Part shown: positions 18,537 to 25,232 of the stretch, one piece after another
Layout: every line of letters starts with the position of its first letter
Position numbering within the stretch: position 1 is the first letter of the stretch
DNA from: Blastococcus sp. CT_GayMR16
GTDB taxonomy: Bacteria > Actinomycetota > Actinomycetes > Mycobacteriales > Geodermatophilaceae
DNA length: 64,000 nt
Assembly: GCF_004570875.1 (NCBI RefSeq)
Contig: NZ_SPQK01000005.1
Coordinates: 173,049 to 237,048, forward strand
Direction of reading: 5' to 3'
Program-made: the position numbers and the translations under genes
The notes under the pieces: model-generated
Told to the model about the DNA's origin: nothing
Database searches by the model: none
The model's input: only the letters and a program-made list of their open reading frames with translations

Positions 18537-18633
18537 TCCGTCCCACCGCGCGCACTCACGCACGGTGCCGAGCGCTTGTCAACGTTCGGGACGGCGTGTG
18601 GTTCCGTCGAGTGGCGGGCCTAGCACGTGCATG

Positions 18634-18647
18634 GTGAGCTTGCTCAC
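18634..18647. promoter_or_regulatory. CRP-like operator GTGA-N6-TCAC upstream of whiB1
   Basis: GTGAGCTTGCTCAC is an inverted repeat with CRP-type half sites GTGA and TCAC separated by 6 bp. Its centre is about 69 bp upstream of the start site implied by the TTGACA box. M. tuberculosis whiB1 is known to be controlled by the cAMP receptor protein Rv3676 through sites of this kind. Confidence 0.55.
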
Positions 18648-18675
18648 GGGGGGTCGAACGACGGCCTCGATCTGC

Positions 18676-18703
18676 TTGACAGGCGTCCTTCACGTGAAAA
18701 CAT
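18676..18703 (+). promoter_or_regulatory. Candidate whiB1 promoter (TTGACA, 16 bp, AAACAT)
   Basis: A perfect TTGACA at 18676-18681 is followed after 16 bp by AAACAT (18698-18703), which keeps only part of the -10 consensus. The palindrome TTCACGTGAA lies in the spacer and could be an operator. Confidence 0.45.
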
Positions 18704-18844
18704 CGCTGGAGAACGCAACTTGCCGGTAACAAAGCAAGTAGTCGCTGAGTCAAAGCGCTGGGCAACCGGTGTCGGCCCTGCACGCGGTCCGAGGCCGGCG
18801 ACTGAAGTACCGAAACCGTAGACGACACCGAGGAGAACACCGCC

Positions 18845-19096
18845 ATGGACTGGCGCCACCGCGCGCTCTGCCGGGACGAGGACCCCGAGCTGTTCTTCCC
18901 GATTGGGACGACCGGCCCGGCTGTCGTGCAGATCGAGCAGGCGAAGGCTGTCTGCCGTCGCTGCCCGGTAGTGCAGTCGTGCCTGGACTGGGCCCTTCGC
19001 TCGGGCCAGGACTCCGGCGTATGGGGTGGGCTCTCCGAGGACGAACGACGCGCGCTCAAGCGCCGCCAGTCTCGTACCCGGGTGCACACCGCCTGA
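18845..19096 (+). CDS. whiB1: WhiB1/WblE-type iron-sulfur transcription factor
   Basis: An 83-residue Wbl protein. Four [4Fe-4S] ligands are present at Cys9, Cys37, Cys40 and Cys46 (C-x27-C-x2-C-x5-C), followed by the GVWGG turn at 58-62 and a basic C-terminal tail. The opening MDWRH and the DEDPELFFP segment match M. tuberculosis WhiB1 and Streptomyces WblE closely. The family's cluster reacts with NO and binds the primary sigma factor. GAGGAGAACACCGCC precedes the ATG. The gene is followed by a strong hairpin terminator, then pdtaS on the other strand, the same order as Rv3219-Rv3220c. Confidence 0.96.
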   Translation: MDWRHRALCRDEDPELFFPIGTTGPAVVQIEQAKAVCRRCPVVQSCLDWALRSGQDSGVWGGLSEDERRALKRRQSRTRVHTA

Positions 19097-19150
19097 CCGG
19101 AGCACGACCGCACACCGCACGACCCGCGCCACCGCAACACTGACCGCCTC

Positions 19151-19182
19151 GAGGCCGGTCCGGGTTCTCCCGGACCGGCCTC
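19151..19182 (+). terminator. Perfect 14-bp stem hairpin after whiB1
   Basis: GAGGCCGGTCCGGG, loop TTCT, then its exact complement. It lies 54 bp after the whiB1 stop. No T-tract follows, as is common for actinobacterial terminators. It would also face pdtaS transcription from the other side. Confidence 0.8.
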
Positions 19183-19282
19183 GGCGCTGTGCTCTGTGAT
19201 TTGTCGTCCTACCGGACGACACCGCGGCCAATTGCCGTCCCCCGGCGCCGTGGAGCCGGGTCGTCGCTCGATCGCGGGGGAG

Positions 19283-19357
19283 CCTCCGGCCCCCCACTCC
19301 TCACGACATTCCCTGGTCACCTCTAGCGGCACCCTCCGGGCCCCACTCCTCACGACA
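19283..19357. repeat. Two direct repeats of about 25 bp downstream of pdtaS
   Basis: Copies at 19283-19308 and 19333-19357 share CCTCCGG followed by a C/G-rich run and CCCACTCCTCACGACA, offset by 50 bp. They lie in the convergent whiB1/pdtaS gap. The function is unknown; they do not form a clear hairpin. Confidence 0.7.
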
Positions 19358-19385
19358 GCCGGTCAACCCTTCACCGCTGTCGCGG

Positions 19386-20867
19386 TCACCTGCGGGGTAG
19401 GCCTGCGCCGGGGAGGACGAGGACGACCTCGGTGCCGGAGTGCTCCGCGGGAGCGCCCATCGAGAGGCTGCCGCCGAGCTCGCTGGTGACCAGGGTGCGC
19501 ACGATCTGCAACCCCAGCCCGTCGCTGCCGGCGAGGTCGAAGCCCTCGGGCAGGCCCTGACCGTTGTCCCGCACCCGGACCACGAGGTCGTCACCGGTCC
19601 GGTCCGCGACGAGCTCGATGATCCCTGGCTCACCGTCGGGGAAGGCGTGTTCGGCGGCGTTGTGCAGCAACTCGGTGACCGCCAGGACGAGCGGGGTCGC
19701 CGCGGCCGCGGGCAGCTCCCCGAAGGACCCGGTTCGCTGGGTCCGGGCGGCCGGCCCGACAGAGGCGAGGTCGCCCAGCATCGGCAGCACCTGGTCGAGG
19801 ACGTCGTCCACGTCGACGACGTCCTCACGGCTGCCGGCCAGCGTCTCGTGCACGACCGCGATCGAGGACACCCGGCGCACCGACTCCTCCAGCGCCGCGC
19901 GGGCCGCGGGCTCGGTCATGCGCCGGGCCTGGAGGCGCAACAGCGCCGCCACCGTCTGCAGGTTGTTCTTCACCCGGTGGTGGATCTCCCGGATCGTGGC
20001 GTCCTTCGTGAGCAGCGCCCGGTCGCGCCGCCGGACGTCGGTGACGTCGCGGACCAGGACGAGCGCGCCGGCCTCCCCACCGGGGGCGTGCAGGGGAAGA
20101 GCGCGGACCAGCATCGTGGCCGTGCGCCCCTCGACGTCCATGGGGTCGGGGAACCGCCCGGCGACGGCCGCCGCGATTCCCGCGGCGGCGGCCTCCCCCG
20201 CGACCCGGTCGGCCGCGGCGGCACGGGTGAGGGTGGTCAGCTCCGCGCCGGCGAGGTCGCGGTCGACGCCGATCCGCCGGTAGGCCGACAGCGCGTTGGG
20301 GCTGGCGTAGGTGACCCGGCCGGACCCGTCCAGCCGCACCAGACCGTCACCGACCCGCGGGCTCATCTCGGCGTCCTGCGGCTTCTGCGGGGGGAAGGTG
20401 CCGGCCGAGACCATGAGGCAGAGGTCGGCGGCGATGTCGAGGTAGGTCAGTTCCAGCGTCGAGGGCGACCGGGTGACCGCCAGGTTGGTGTCCTTGGCCA
20501 GGACCGCGACGACGACGCCGTTGTGCCCGACCGGGATGACCTCGCGTCGCCGCGGAGCGGCGCCGGACCAATCCGGCTCCCCCTCGGTCACCGGACGGCC
20601 CTCCCGGTGGGCGACGACGAACGGCTCGGCGACGGCGCCGCCCACCTCGGCCCCCACCAGATCCTCCGGCCGGCTCGTCGGGGCCGTCAGCGGCCGCACC
20701 TGGGCCACGCACCACCACGCGCCGCCCGGCAACGGCACCCACAGGGTGAGGTCGGCGAACGCGAGGTCGGCCAGCAGCTGCCAGTCGGCGACCAGCCGCC
20801 GGGCGTGCTCGACCTGCGAGGGACTGGACGCCGAACCACGGGTGAGGCGATCGGAGAGGCTCGTCAT
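19386..20867 (-). CDS. pdtaS: PdtaS-type sensor histidine kinase (GAF-PAS-HisKA_2-HATPase)
   Basis: A 493-residue cytosolic kinase. Residues about 20-155 form a GAF-like N-terminal domain, about 170-280 a PAS domain, and EIHHRVKNNLQTVAALL (His296/His297) is the HisKA_2 phosphoacceptor box. ELLHNAAEHAF, VRDNGQGLPEGF and DGLGLQIV are the N and G boxes of the ATPase. In M. tuberculosis PdtaS phosphorylates the ANTAR-domain antiterminator PdtaR. No response regulator is adjacent here, also as in mycobacteria. No transmembrane helices are seen. Position next to whiB1 confirms orthology. Confidence 0.95.
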   Translation of the reverse strand: MTSLSDRLTRGSASSPSQVEHARRLVADWQLLADLAFADLTLWVPLPGGAWWCVAQVRPLTAPTSRPEDLVGAEVGGAVAEPFVVAHREGRPVTEGEPDWSGAAPRRREVIPVGHNGVVVAVLAKDTNLAVTRSPSTLELTYLDIAADLCLMVSAGTFPPQKPQDAEMSPRVGDGLVRLDGSGRVTYASPNALSAYRRIGVDRDLAGAELTTLTRAAAADRVAGEAAAAGIAAAVAGRFPDPMDVEGRTATMLVRALPLHAPGGEAGALVLVRDVTDVRRRDRALLTKDATIREIHHRVKNNLQTVAALLRLQARRMTEPAARAALEESVRRVSSIAVVHETLAGSREDVVDVDDVLDQVLPMLGDLASVGPAARTQRTGSFGELPAAAATPLVLAVTELLHNAAEHAFPDGEPGIIELVADRTGDDLVVRVRDNGQGLPEGFDLAGSDGLGLQIVRTLVTSELGGSLSMGAPAEHSGTEVVLVLPGAGLPRR

Positions 20868-20882
20868 GGTGGTCCGAGCCTA

Positions 20883-20942
20883 GAAGAAGGGCCCCCTGCC
20901 CCCCTCCGCTCGCACGCTCGCGGCGGGGCCCTGCAGGGGGCC
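20883..20942 (+). repeat. Dispersed intergenic repeat, copy C
   Basis: A 60-bp copy with outer arms GGGCCCCCTGC and GCAGGGGGCC and the shared core CTCGCACGCTCG. Unlike other copies it lies in a divergent gap, between the starts of pdtaS and a GNAT gene, so here it cannot be a simple 3'-end terminator for either. Confidence 0.8.
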
Positions 20943-20946
20943 GAAC

Positions 20947-20952
20947 TAGGCT
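20947..20952 (+). promoter_or_regulatory. Candidate -10 box (TAGGCT) for leaderless GNAT gene
   Basis: TAGGCT ends 6 bases before GTG 20959, with no Shine-Dalgarno sequence. The -35 position would fall inside the dispersed repeat. Confidence 0.45.
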
Positions 20953-20958
20953 GCTGGC

Positions 20959-21465
20959 GTGGTCCAGCCCGCCGGTTCGTCGTCCCTCGTCGTGGAATCC
21001 GCCCGGCCGGAGGACTTCCCCCGCATCGCCGACCTCACCGTCGGCGTGTACGTCGGCGGCGGACTCGCAGAGCCCCACTACGCCGAGGAGCTGGCCGACG
21101 TCGCCGGCCGGGCCGGGCGGTCGGAGCTGATGGTGATCCGTGACGGCGGCGGCACCGTCGTCGGCAGCGTCGCCCTGGTGCTCCGCGGCGACTTCGGCAA
21201 CATCACGACGTCCGAGGACGAGGCCGCGTTCCGGATGCTGGTCGTCGATCCGGCCGTGCAGGGACGCGGCGTCGGTGAACTGCTCGTCACCACCTGCCTG
21301 GACCGGGCCCGAGCGGCCGGCAAGCACCGGATGGTCATCTCCACCGACCCGAGGATGTCCGCCGCGCAGCGGCTCTACGAGCGGCTGGGCTTCGCCCGGC
21401 TGACCGAGCGCGACTGGTCGCCGGTGCCCGGGGTCGACCTGATGGTCTACGTGCGCGAGCTCTGA
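20959..21465 (+). CDS. GNAT family N-acetyltransferase
   Basis: A 168-residue acetyltransferase starting at GTG 20959. The acetyl-CoA binding segment is MLVVDPAVQGRGVGELLVTTC (Q-G-R-G-V-G loop), followed by ERLGFARLTERDW, a typical end of the fold. Substrate unknown. It interrupts the pdtaS/TB7.3 order known from mycobacteria. Its stop lies 1 base before the convergent carrier-protein gene, so the 3' ends abut. Confidence 0.88.
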   Translation: MVQPAGSSSLVVESARPEDFPRIADLTVGVYVGGGLAEPHYAEELADVAGRAGRSELMVIRDGGGTVVGSVALVLRGDFGNITTSEDEAAFRMLVVDPAVQGRGVGELLVTTCLDRARAAGKHRMVISTDPRMSAAQRLYERLGFARLTERDWSPVPGVDLMVYVREL

Positions 21466-21466
21466 A

Positions 21467-21691
21467 TCAGCCGGGGACGACGGTGGCGATGAGGTCGCCC
21501 TCCTGGAGCACCTCGCCCTCGACCACGTGCATGTCCTGCACGATGCCGGAGTGCTCGGTCAGCACCGGGATCTCCATCTTCATCGACTCGAGGATCACCA
21601 GCGTGTCGCCGGCGGCGACCTGCGCGCCCGGCTCGACGAGGACCTTCCAGACGCTGGAGACCATCTCCGCGTGGATCTCCTCGACCGCCAC
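21467..21691 (-). CDS. Single-domain biotinyl/lipoyl carrier protein (TB7.3-like)
   Basis: A 74-residue biotinyl-type carrier with the modifiable Lys38 in the ESMKMEIPV box. The start is GTG 21691 because AGAGGAGG lies 4 bases upstream; a longer frame from ATG 21736 lacks such a site. Size and sequence match M. tuberculosis TB7.3 (Rv3221c), a small biotinylated protein in the same whiB1-sigH neighbourhood. The MKM form suits biotinylation. The next gene upstream on the same strand is a degenerate biotin carboxylase, an intriguing partner. Confidence 0.92.
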   Translation of the reverse strand: MAVEEIHAEMVSSVWKVLVEPGAQVAAGDTLVILESMKMEIPVLTEHSGIVQDMHVVEGEVLQEGDLIATVVPG

Positions 21692-21745
21692 CGGGCCTCC
21701 TCTGCGTCGAACCGTCATGCTCGGAGAGTCATCCAAGCACGGCGG

Positions 21746-22798
21746 TCACTCGCTCGGGACCCTGCTGCCGGCGGCCAGTCGCCCCAGGACGGCACACACC
21801 TCGCCGCCGTCGTGCGGCACGCCGACGTCGGGCAGCGCGGACAGGACGTCGGAGACGGCGCGGGCCGCGGTGGCGGTGTCCGGGCCTGCCGCGCTGACGG
21901 TGGCCAGGAGCGCGTCGTACCAGCCGTCGATCCGGTCACCGGGCTCGTAGCCGCTGACCGCGACCACGTCGACGTCGGGAGCCGGAGCCGGTAGGCGGCC
22001 CGTTCCGGGCAGTCGGCCGCTCACGCGGCCCGGGGTCCCCGCAGGGAGACCGGCCCGCAGCTGGGCGACGACGGCTGCGCGCGCGGCATGCCCCCCAGGC
22101 GCGGAGGTCTCACCGGCCGCACTGCGCAGCGCCAGTTCGACGGCGTCGACGCCGTGCGCCCGCTCGAGGACGGCCATGTCGAGGGAGAACCCCGCCGCGA
22201 CCTCGGCGAACGCGCCGTCGGGCGCGATGCCGACTGTCACCAGGCCGCGCCACCCCACCTCCGCCAGGCGCCGCCCCGCACCCGGCAGTTCCGCGTCCCC
22301 GTCGGGTGCCCAGTCCTCCGGCGTCCAGGACACCCGGGCGATGCCGGCCGCACGGTCACGGGTCACCGGCGTCGGTAACCGCAGCCCCTCGGCGGTCACC
22401 CAGCCCAGCAGGCCGCGCTCGCTGGCCGGCTCGACGCCGTCACCACCGAGCCGTTCGAGCACCTCGGCGTCCGGCGCCACCCACCGCAGCCCCGCCGCGA
22501 CGACGGCCGTGGCCAGTCGCGCGTTCCCGGCGAGCGCAGGAGGCACGGGCAGGACGGCGGCGACGCCGCTGCGGCGGGCGGCCTCGACGATCCGGTCCAC
22601 CGCGAGATAGGACTCGCTCGCGGGCGCCGGGCCCAGCAACACGGCGTCGTCGGCCAGCCGGACGTGCCGGGCGGAGCGCTCGGCCTCGGAGTGGACGGCG
22701 ACCGCCTTCACGCCCAGCCGGCTGCAGGCGGTGATGACGGCGCAGGCCGCCGGACCGCGGCCCGCCACCAGCACGCTCTCGATACCCGGCAGTGCCAT
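21746..22798 (-). CDS. Degenerate biotin carboxylase homologue (pseudoenzyme)
   Basis: A 350-residue protein starting at ATG 22798 after AGGAGG. Residues 5-95 match the biotin carboxylase N-terminal domain: SVLVAGRGPAACAVI corresponds to the VLIANRGEIA region, and AVHSEAERSARHVRLADDAV is strongly conserved. The ATP-grasp centre, including the Gly-rich loop, is missing. The catalytic EMNxRxQVEH region is replaced by FAEVAAGFSLDM, yet flanking GWRGLVTVGI and GVDAVELALRSAAGE still align, as does the C-terminal SGYEPGDRIDGWYDALLA. It appears to be a catalytically dead paralogue. It is encoded 54 bp before the TB7.3-like carrier on the same strand, suggesting a binding or scaffold role (inference). 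Confidence 0.8.
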   Translation of the reverse strand: MALPGIESVLVAGRGPAACAVITACSRLGVKAVAVHSEAERSARHVRLADDAVLLGPAPASESYLAVDRIVEAARRSGVAAVLPVPPALAGNARLATAVVAAGLRWVAPDAEVLERLGGDGVEPASERGLLGWVTAEGLRLPTPVTRDRAAGIARVSWTPEDWAPDGDAELPGAGRRLAEVGWRGLVTVGIAPDGAFAEVAAGFSLDMAVLERAHGVDAVELALRSAAGETSAPGGHAARAAVVAQLRAGLPAGTPGRVSGRLPGTGRLPAPAPDVDVVAVSGYEPGDRIDGWYDALLATVSAAGPDTATAARAVSDVLSALPDVGVPHDGGEVCAVLGRLAAGSRVPSE

Positions 22799-22999
22799 GG
22801 CTGTGCCCTCCTGCGTTCCCCCGTCCGGCGCCACCACGCTGTGCGGAGAACCGGAGCGCCCCGTGAGAGGCTTACCGGGTCAGCTTGGCGGTCCCGGCGA
22901 CGGCGCGCACATTACGTGTGCCCGGTCCACGGCCCGCGAGGACCAGGGCCGGCTCCCACGAGCACAGCGGCCCACCGCAACGTCGAGAGGAGGGCAGCG

Positions 23000-23074
23000 A
23001 TGTCCAAGCGCGGACGCAAGCGTCGCTCTCGCAAGAAGAGCGGCGCCAACCACGGCAAGCGGCCCAACGCCTGA
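23000..23074 (+). CDS. 50S ribosomal protein bL37
   Basis: A 24-residue, very basic peptide reading MSKRGRKRRSRKKSGANH then GKRPNA. The start at ATG 23000 follows GAGAGGAGGG. Sequence and position between the TB7.3-like gene and rsrA match actinobacterial bL37, first seen in mycobacterial ribosome structures and often missed in annotation because of its size. A hairpin follows 10 bp after the stop. Confidence 0.9.
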   Translation: MSKRGRKRRSRKKSGANHGKRPNA

Positions 23075-23083
23075 GAAGCGACG

Positions 23084-23119
23084 AGCGCCCCACCTCCGCG
23101 ACTGCAGGGGTGGGGCGCT
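23084..23119. terminator. Bidirectional hairpin between bL37 and rsrA
   Basis: AGCGCCCCACC pairs with GGTGGGGCGCT across a 14-base loop. It serves the convergent ends of bL37 (plus) and rsrA (minus). Confidence 0.8.
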
Positions 23120-23139
23120 TCGTCGTTCGGGTCCTTGTT

Positions 23140-23472
23140 CTAGGCCGGGCCCTCGGACTCGACGCTCACGCGCTCGACGCTGATCTGGGTGCCGTCCTCC
23201 TCGAACGAGACCGTGGTCAGCTGGACCTTGATCCGCTCGCGCAGCCCGGACGGGGTGGGGTCTCCCCCGCAGCGCCGACGGACCAGCGCCTTGAACTCCT
23301 GCTCGATCCCGAACTCGCGCAGGCACGGCGAGCAGTCCTCGAGGTGCTCGGCGATGACGGCGCGGCGGGCGTCGTCCGTCTCGTGGTCGAGGAACTCGAA
23401 CACGTGGGAGAGGACGTCGTCGCAGGACGTGATCTCGATCGGCTCGCCTGCGCCCTGAACGTCGTCGGTCAT
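23140..23472 (-). CDS. rsrA: Zinc-binding thiol anti-sigma factor (RsrA/RshA family)
   Basis: A 110-residue redox-switch anti-sigma factor. The ZAS motif H-x3-C-x2-C appears as His43, Cys47 and Cys50 (HLEDCSPC), with an additional Cys17. In Streptomyces RsrA and mycobacterial RshA these residues bind zinc and form a disulfide under oxidation, freeing SigR/SigH. The ATG at 23472 overlaps the sigR stop (ATGA), giving coupled synthesis of sigma and anti-sigma. The C-terminal 40 residues are less conserved. Confidence 0.95.
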   Translation of the reverse strand: MTDDVQGAGEPIEITSCDDVLSHVFEFLDHETDDARRAVIAEHLEDCSPCLREFGIEQEFKALVRRRCGGDPTPSGLRERIKVQLTTVSFEEDGTQISVERVSVESEGPA

Positions 23473-24176
23473 GACTGGCTCGCCTCCTCACCGGCTCCGG
23501 CGCGGACGAAACCGCGCTCACGGGCGTAGTCGGCCAACAGCTTCTGCAGTCCCCGCCGGCCGCGGTGCAGCCGGGACATCACCGTGCCGATGGGCGTGCC
23601 CATGATCTCGGCGATCTCCTTGTAGGCGAAGCCCTCGACGTCGGCGAGGTACACCGCCAGCCGGAAGTCCTCCGGCAGCTGCTGGAGGGCCTCCTTGATG
23701 TCGGAGTCGGGCAGGTGGTCCAGCGCCTCGATCTCGGCCGAGCGCAGACCGCTGGAGCTGTGCTCCTCCGCGGCGTAGAGCTGCCAGTCCTGCACCTGAT
23801 CGGTGGGGTACTGCTGCGGCTGCCGCTGCTTCTTGCGGTAGCTGTTGATGTAGGTGTTGGTCAGGATCCGGTACAGCCACGCCTTGAGGTTGGTGCCCTC
23901 GGCGAACTGGTGGAAGGCCGAGTAGGCCTTCACGAACGTCTCCTGGACCAGGTCCTCGGCGTCGGCCGGGTTGCGGGTCATCCGCAGCGCGGCCGGATAG
24001 AGCTGGTCGAGAAACGGAAGCGCATCGCGCTCGAAGCGCGCGTCCCGCTCGGCGCGGGTCTCGGCGACCTCGGTGCGGCTGCCGCCCTCGCGCGCCTCGG
24101 GAACGTCGACAGGGGCACCGATCGGGGTGCTCACAACGCTGGGTTCGGGCGTCTGGTCCGCGGTCTGCTCAGGCAC
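23469..24176 (-). CDS. sigR: ECF RNA polymerase sigma factor SigR/SigH (thiol-oxidative stress)
   Basis: A 235-residue ECF sigma factor. Region 2 covers [20 protein letters not shown] through [20 protein letters not shown]; region 4 is [20 protein letters not shown] with the helix-turn-helix [20 protein letters not shown]. The chosen start is GTG 24176, preceded by AGAGAGGA. A shorter form from GTG near 24134 is possible, as for Streptomyces SigR which has two isoforms. It controls thioredoxin, mycothiol and protease genes in relatives. A candidate autoregulatory promoter lies at 24315-24342. Confidence 0.95.
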   Translation of the reverse strand: MPEQTADQTPEPSVVSTPIGAPVDVPEAREGGSRTEVAETRAERDARFERDALPFLDQLYPAALRMTRNPADAEDLVQETFVKAYSAFHQFAEGTNLKAWLYRILTNTYINSYRKKQRQPQQYPTDQVQDWQLYAAEEHSSSGLRSAEIEALDHLPDSDIKEALQQLPEDFRLAVYLADVEGFAYKEIAEIMGTPIGTVMSRLHRGRRGLQKLLADYARERGFVRAGAGEEASQS

Positions 24177-24314
24177 CGACCGTCCTCTCTGGGGCCCTCT
24201 GACGCGGGGCACCGCATCGGTCGATCCTAGCCGCGCTACGTCGGGACGGCCGGGGGGCCGCCGGTGCACGGCCCTCGTGCGGGCGCTGGAGAGGGTGCTG
24301 CTCACGGCTGGTCC

Positions 24315-24342
24315 AACCGCGGGCGGGCGGGCCGTCATTCCC
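24315..24342 (-). promoter_or_regulatory. Candidate SigR-dependent promoter GGGAAT-N19-GTTG
   Basis: Read on the minus strand, GGGAAT (24342-24337) is followed after 19 bases by GTT (24317-24315) and G. This matches the SigR/SigH consensus GGAAT-N18/19-GTT. It points at sigR, about 140 bp from its start, and would allow positive autoregulation as known in Streptomyces. It overlaps the 5' region of the divergent ybaK-like gene. Confidence 0.65.
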
Positions 24343-24370
24343 GGCCTCGGCAGATCCGCGGTGCCGACGC

Positions 24371-24376
24371 TACTGT
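24371..24376 (+). promoter_or_regulatory. Candidate -10 box (TACTGT) for ybaK-like gene
   Basis: TACTGT ends 8 bases before GTG 24385, with no Shine-Dalgarno sequence. Confidence 0.4.
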
Positions 24377-24384
24377 GCGGCGCC

Positions 24385-24858
24385 GTGACGGCGACCCCGG
24401 CGGTGCGAGTGCTCGAACGGGCACGCGTGGCCCACACCCTGCACTCCTACGACCCCGAGCACCCCTCCGACCAGGGGTACGGCGAGGCCGCGGTGGCCGC
24501 GCTCGGGTCCGACCCCCGGCAGGTCTTCAAGACCCTGGTGGCCCGCGTGGACGGCGTCCTGACCGTCGCCGTCGTCCCGGTCAGCGGCACCCTCGACCTC
24601 AAGGCCCTGGCCGTTGCCGCCGGAGGGCGGAAGGCCGTCATGGCCGATCCGGCCGACGCCGAGCGGACGACCGGCTACGTGCGGGGTGGCATCAGCCCGC
24701 TGGGCCAGCGGAAGGCACTTCCGACCGTCGTCGACGAGTCCGCGCTGACCTTCGCGACGATCATGGTGAGCGCCGGGAGGCGCGGCCTGCAGGTCGAGCT
24801 CGCACCTGCGGAACTCGTGGCCCTGACCCGCGCCCGCACCGCACCGATCGGCCGCTGA
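24385..24858 (+). CDS. ybaK: YbaK/EbsC-type Cys-tRNA(Pro) deacylase
   Basis: A 157-residue trans-editing enzyme that hydrolyses Cys-tRNA(Pro). The start GTG 24385 gives [20 protein letters not shown]. The family features [23 protein letters not shown] with the active-site region, and [21 protein letters not shown], containing the conserved GGISPLG(Q/H)(K/R)K loop, are present. Length is standard. It is divergent from sigR. In some actinobacteria this gene also neighbours the sigma operon. Confidence 0.93.
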   Translation: MTATPAVRVLERARVAHTLHSYDPEHPSDQGYGEAAVAALGSDPRQVFKTLVARVDGVLTVAVVPVSGTLDLKALAVAAGGRKAVMADPADAERTTGYVRGGISPLGQRKALPTVVDESALTFATIMVSAGRRGLQVELAPAELVALTRARTAPIGR

Positions 24859-24892
24859 ACCCGCGGCCGACCGCTCCCGTCATCATCGTCGG

Positions 24893-25219
24893 GTGGAAGA
24901 CGAGCAGGACGACCGCTGGTACGCCGTGCGATCCCTCTTCCGCCTCGCGGGTGACGGCGAGAGCGCCTACGAGGAGCGGATCACCCTGTGGCAGGCGGGT
25001 TCGGCCGACGAGGCACAGGAGAGGGCCGCGGCGGAGGCCGAGGAGTACGCCGAGTTCGCCGGCACCACGTACGTCGCGGACTTCGCCCAGCCGTACCACC
25101 TCGCTGACGCCCCACCCCGGGACGGCGCCGAGGTCTTCTCCCTGGTCCGCGACAGCGCCCTGCCGCCGAAGCCCTACGTCGATCGCTTCTTCGCCACCGG
25201 GCAGGAGCGCCGGCAGTAG
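24893..25219 (+). CDS. DUF4288-like small protein
   Basis: A 108-residue acidic soluble protein starting at GTG 24893. The segment DDRWYAVRSLFRLAGDGES followed by YEERITLWQAGSADEAQERA and EEYAEFAG resembles DUF4288, whose members share WY-x-V and YEER-type motifs. No catalytic residues or membrane helices are seen. The function is unknown. It follows ybaK by 34 bp and faces the spermidine-synthase-like gene tail to tail. Confidence 0.7.
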   Translation: MEDEQDDRWYAVRSLFRLAGDGESAYEERITLWQAGSADEAQERAAAEAEEYAEFAGTTYVADFAQPYHLADAPPRDGAEVFSLVRDSALPPKPYVDRFFATGQERRQ

Positions 25220-25232
25220 GCGGCATGGAGGC

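Larger units (their letters stand above)
18537..18844. other. whiB1 upstream region (long leader and promoter)
   Basis: This 308-bp gap holds no convincing gene. It is less GC-rich than surrounding coding DNA and contains the CRP-like site at 18634, a TTGACA at 18676 and the perfect palindrome TTCACGTGAA at 18689-18698. If transcription starts near 18710 the whiB1 leader is about 135 nt. Leader segments such as GGTAACAAAGCAAGTAG do not match any riboswitch I know. Confidence 0.6.

Noticed and set aside
18700..18844. c-di-AMP (ydaO) or other riboswitch in the whiB1 leader
   Set aside because: No conserved core motif is visible.
19283..19357. Further copies of the dispersed palindromic repeat
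   Set aside because: They share only C-rich runs; the CTCGCACGCTCG core and complementary arms are absent.
21467..21736. Longer start (ATG 21736) for the TB7.3-like carrier
   Set aside because: AGAGGAGG sits directly before GTG 21691 and the shorter protein matches the known 71-residue family length.
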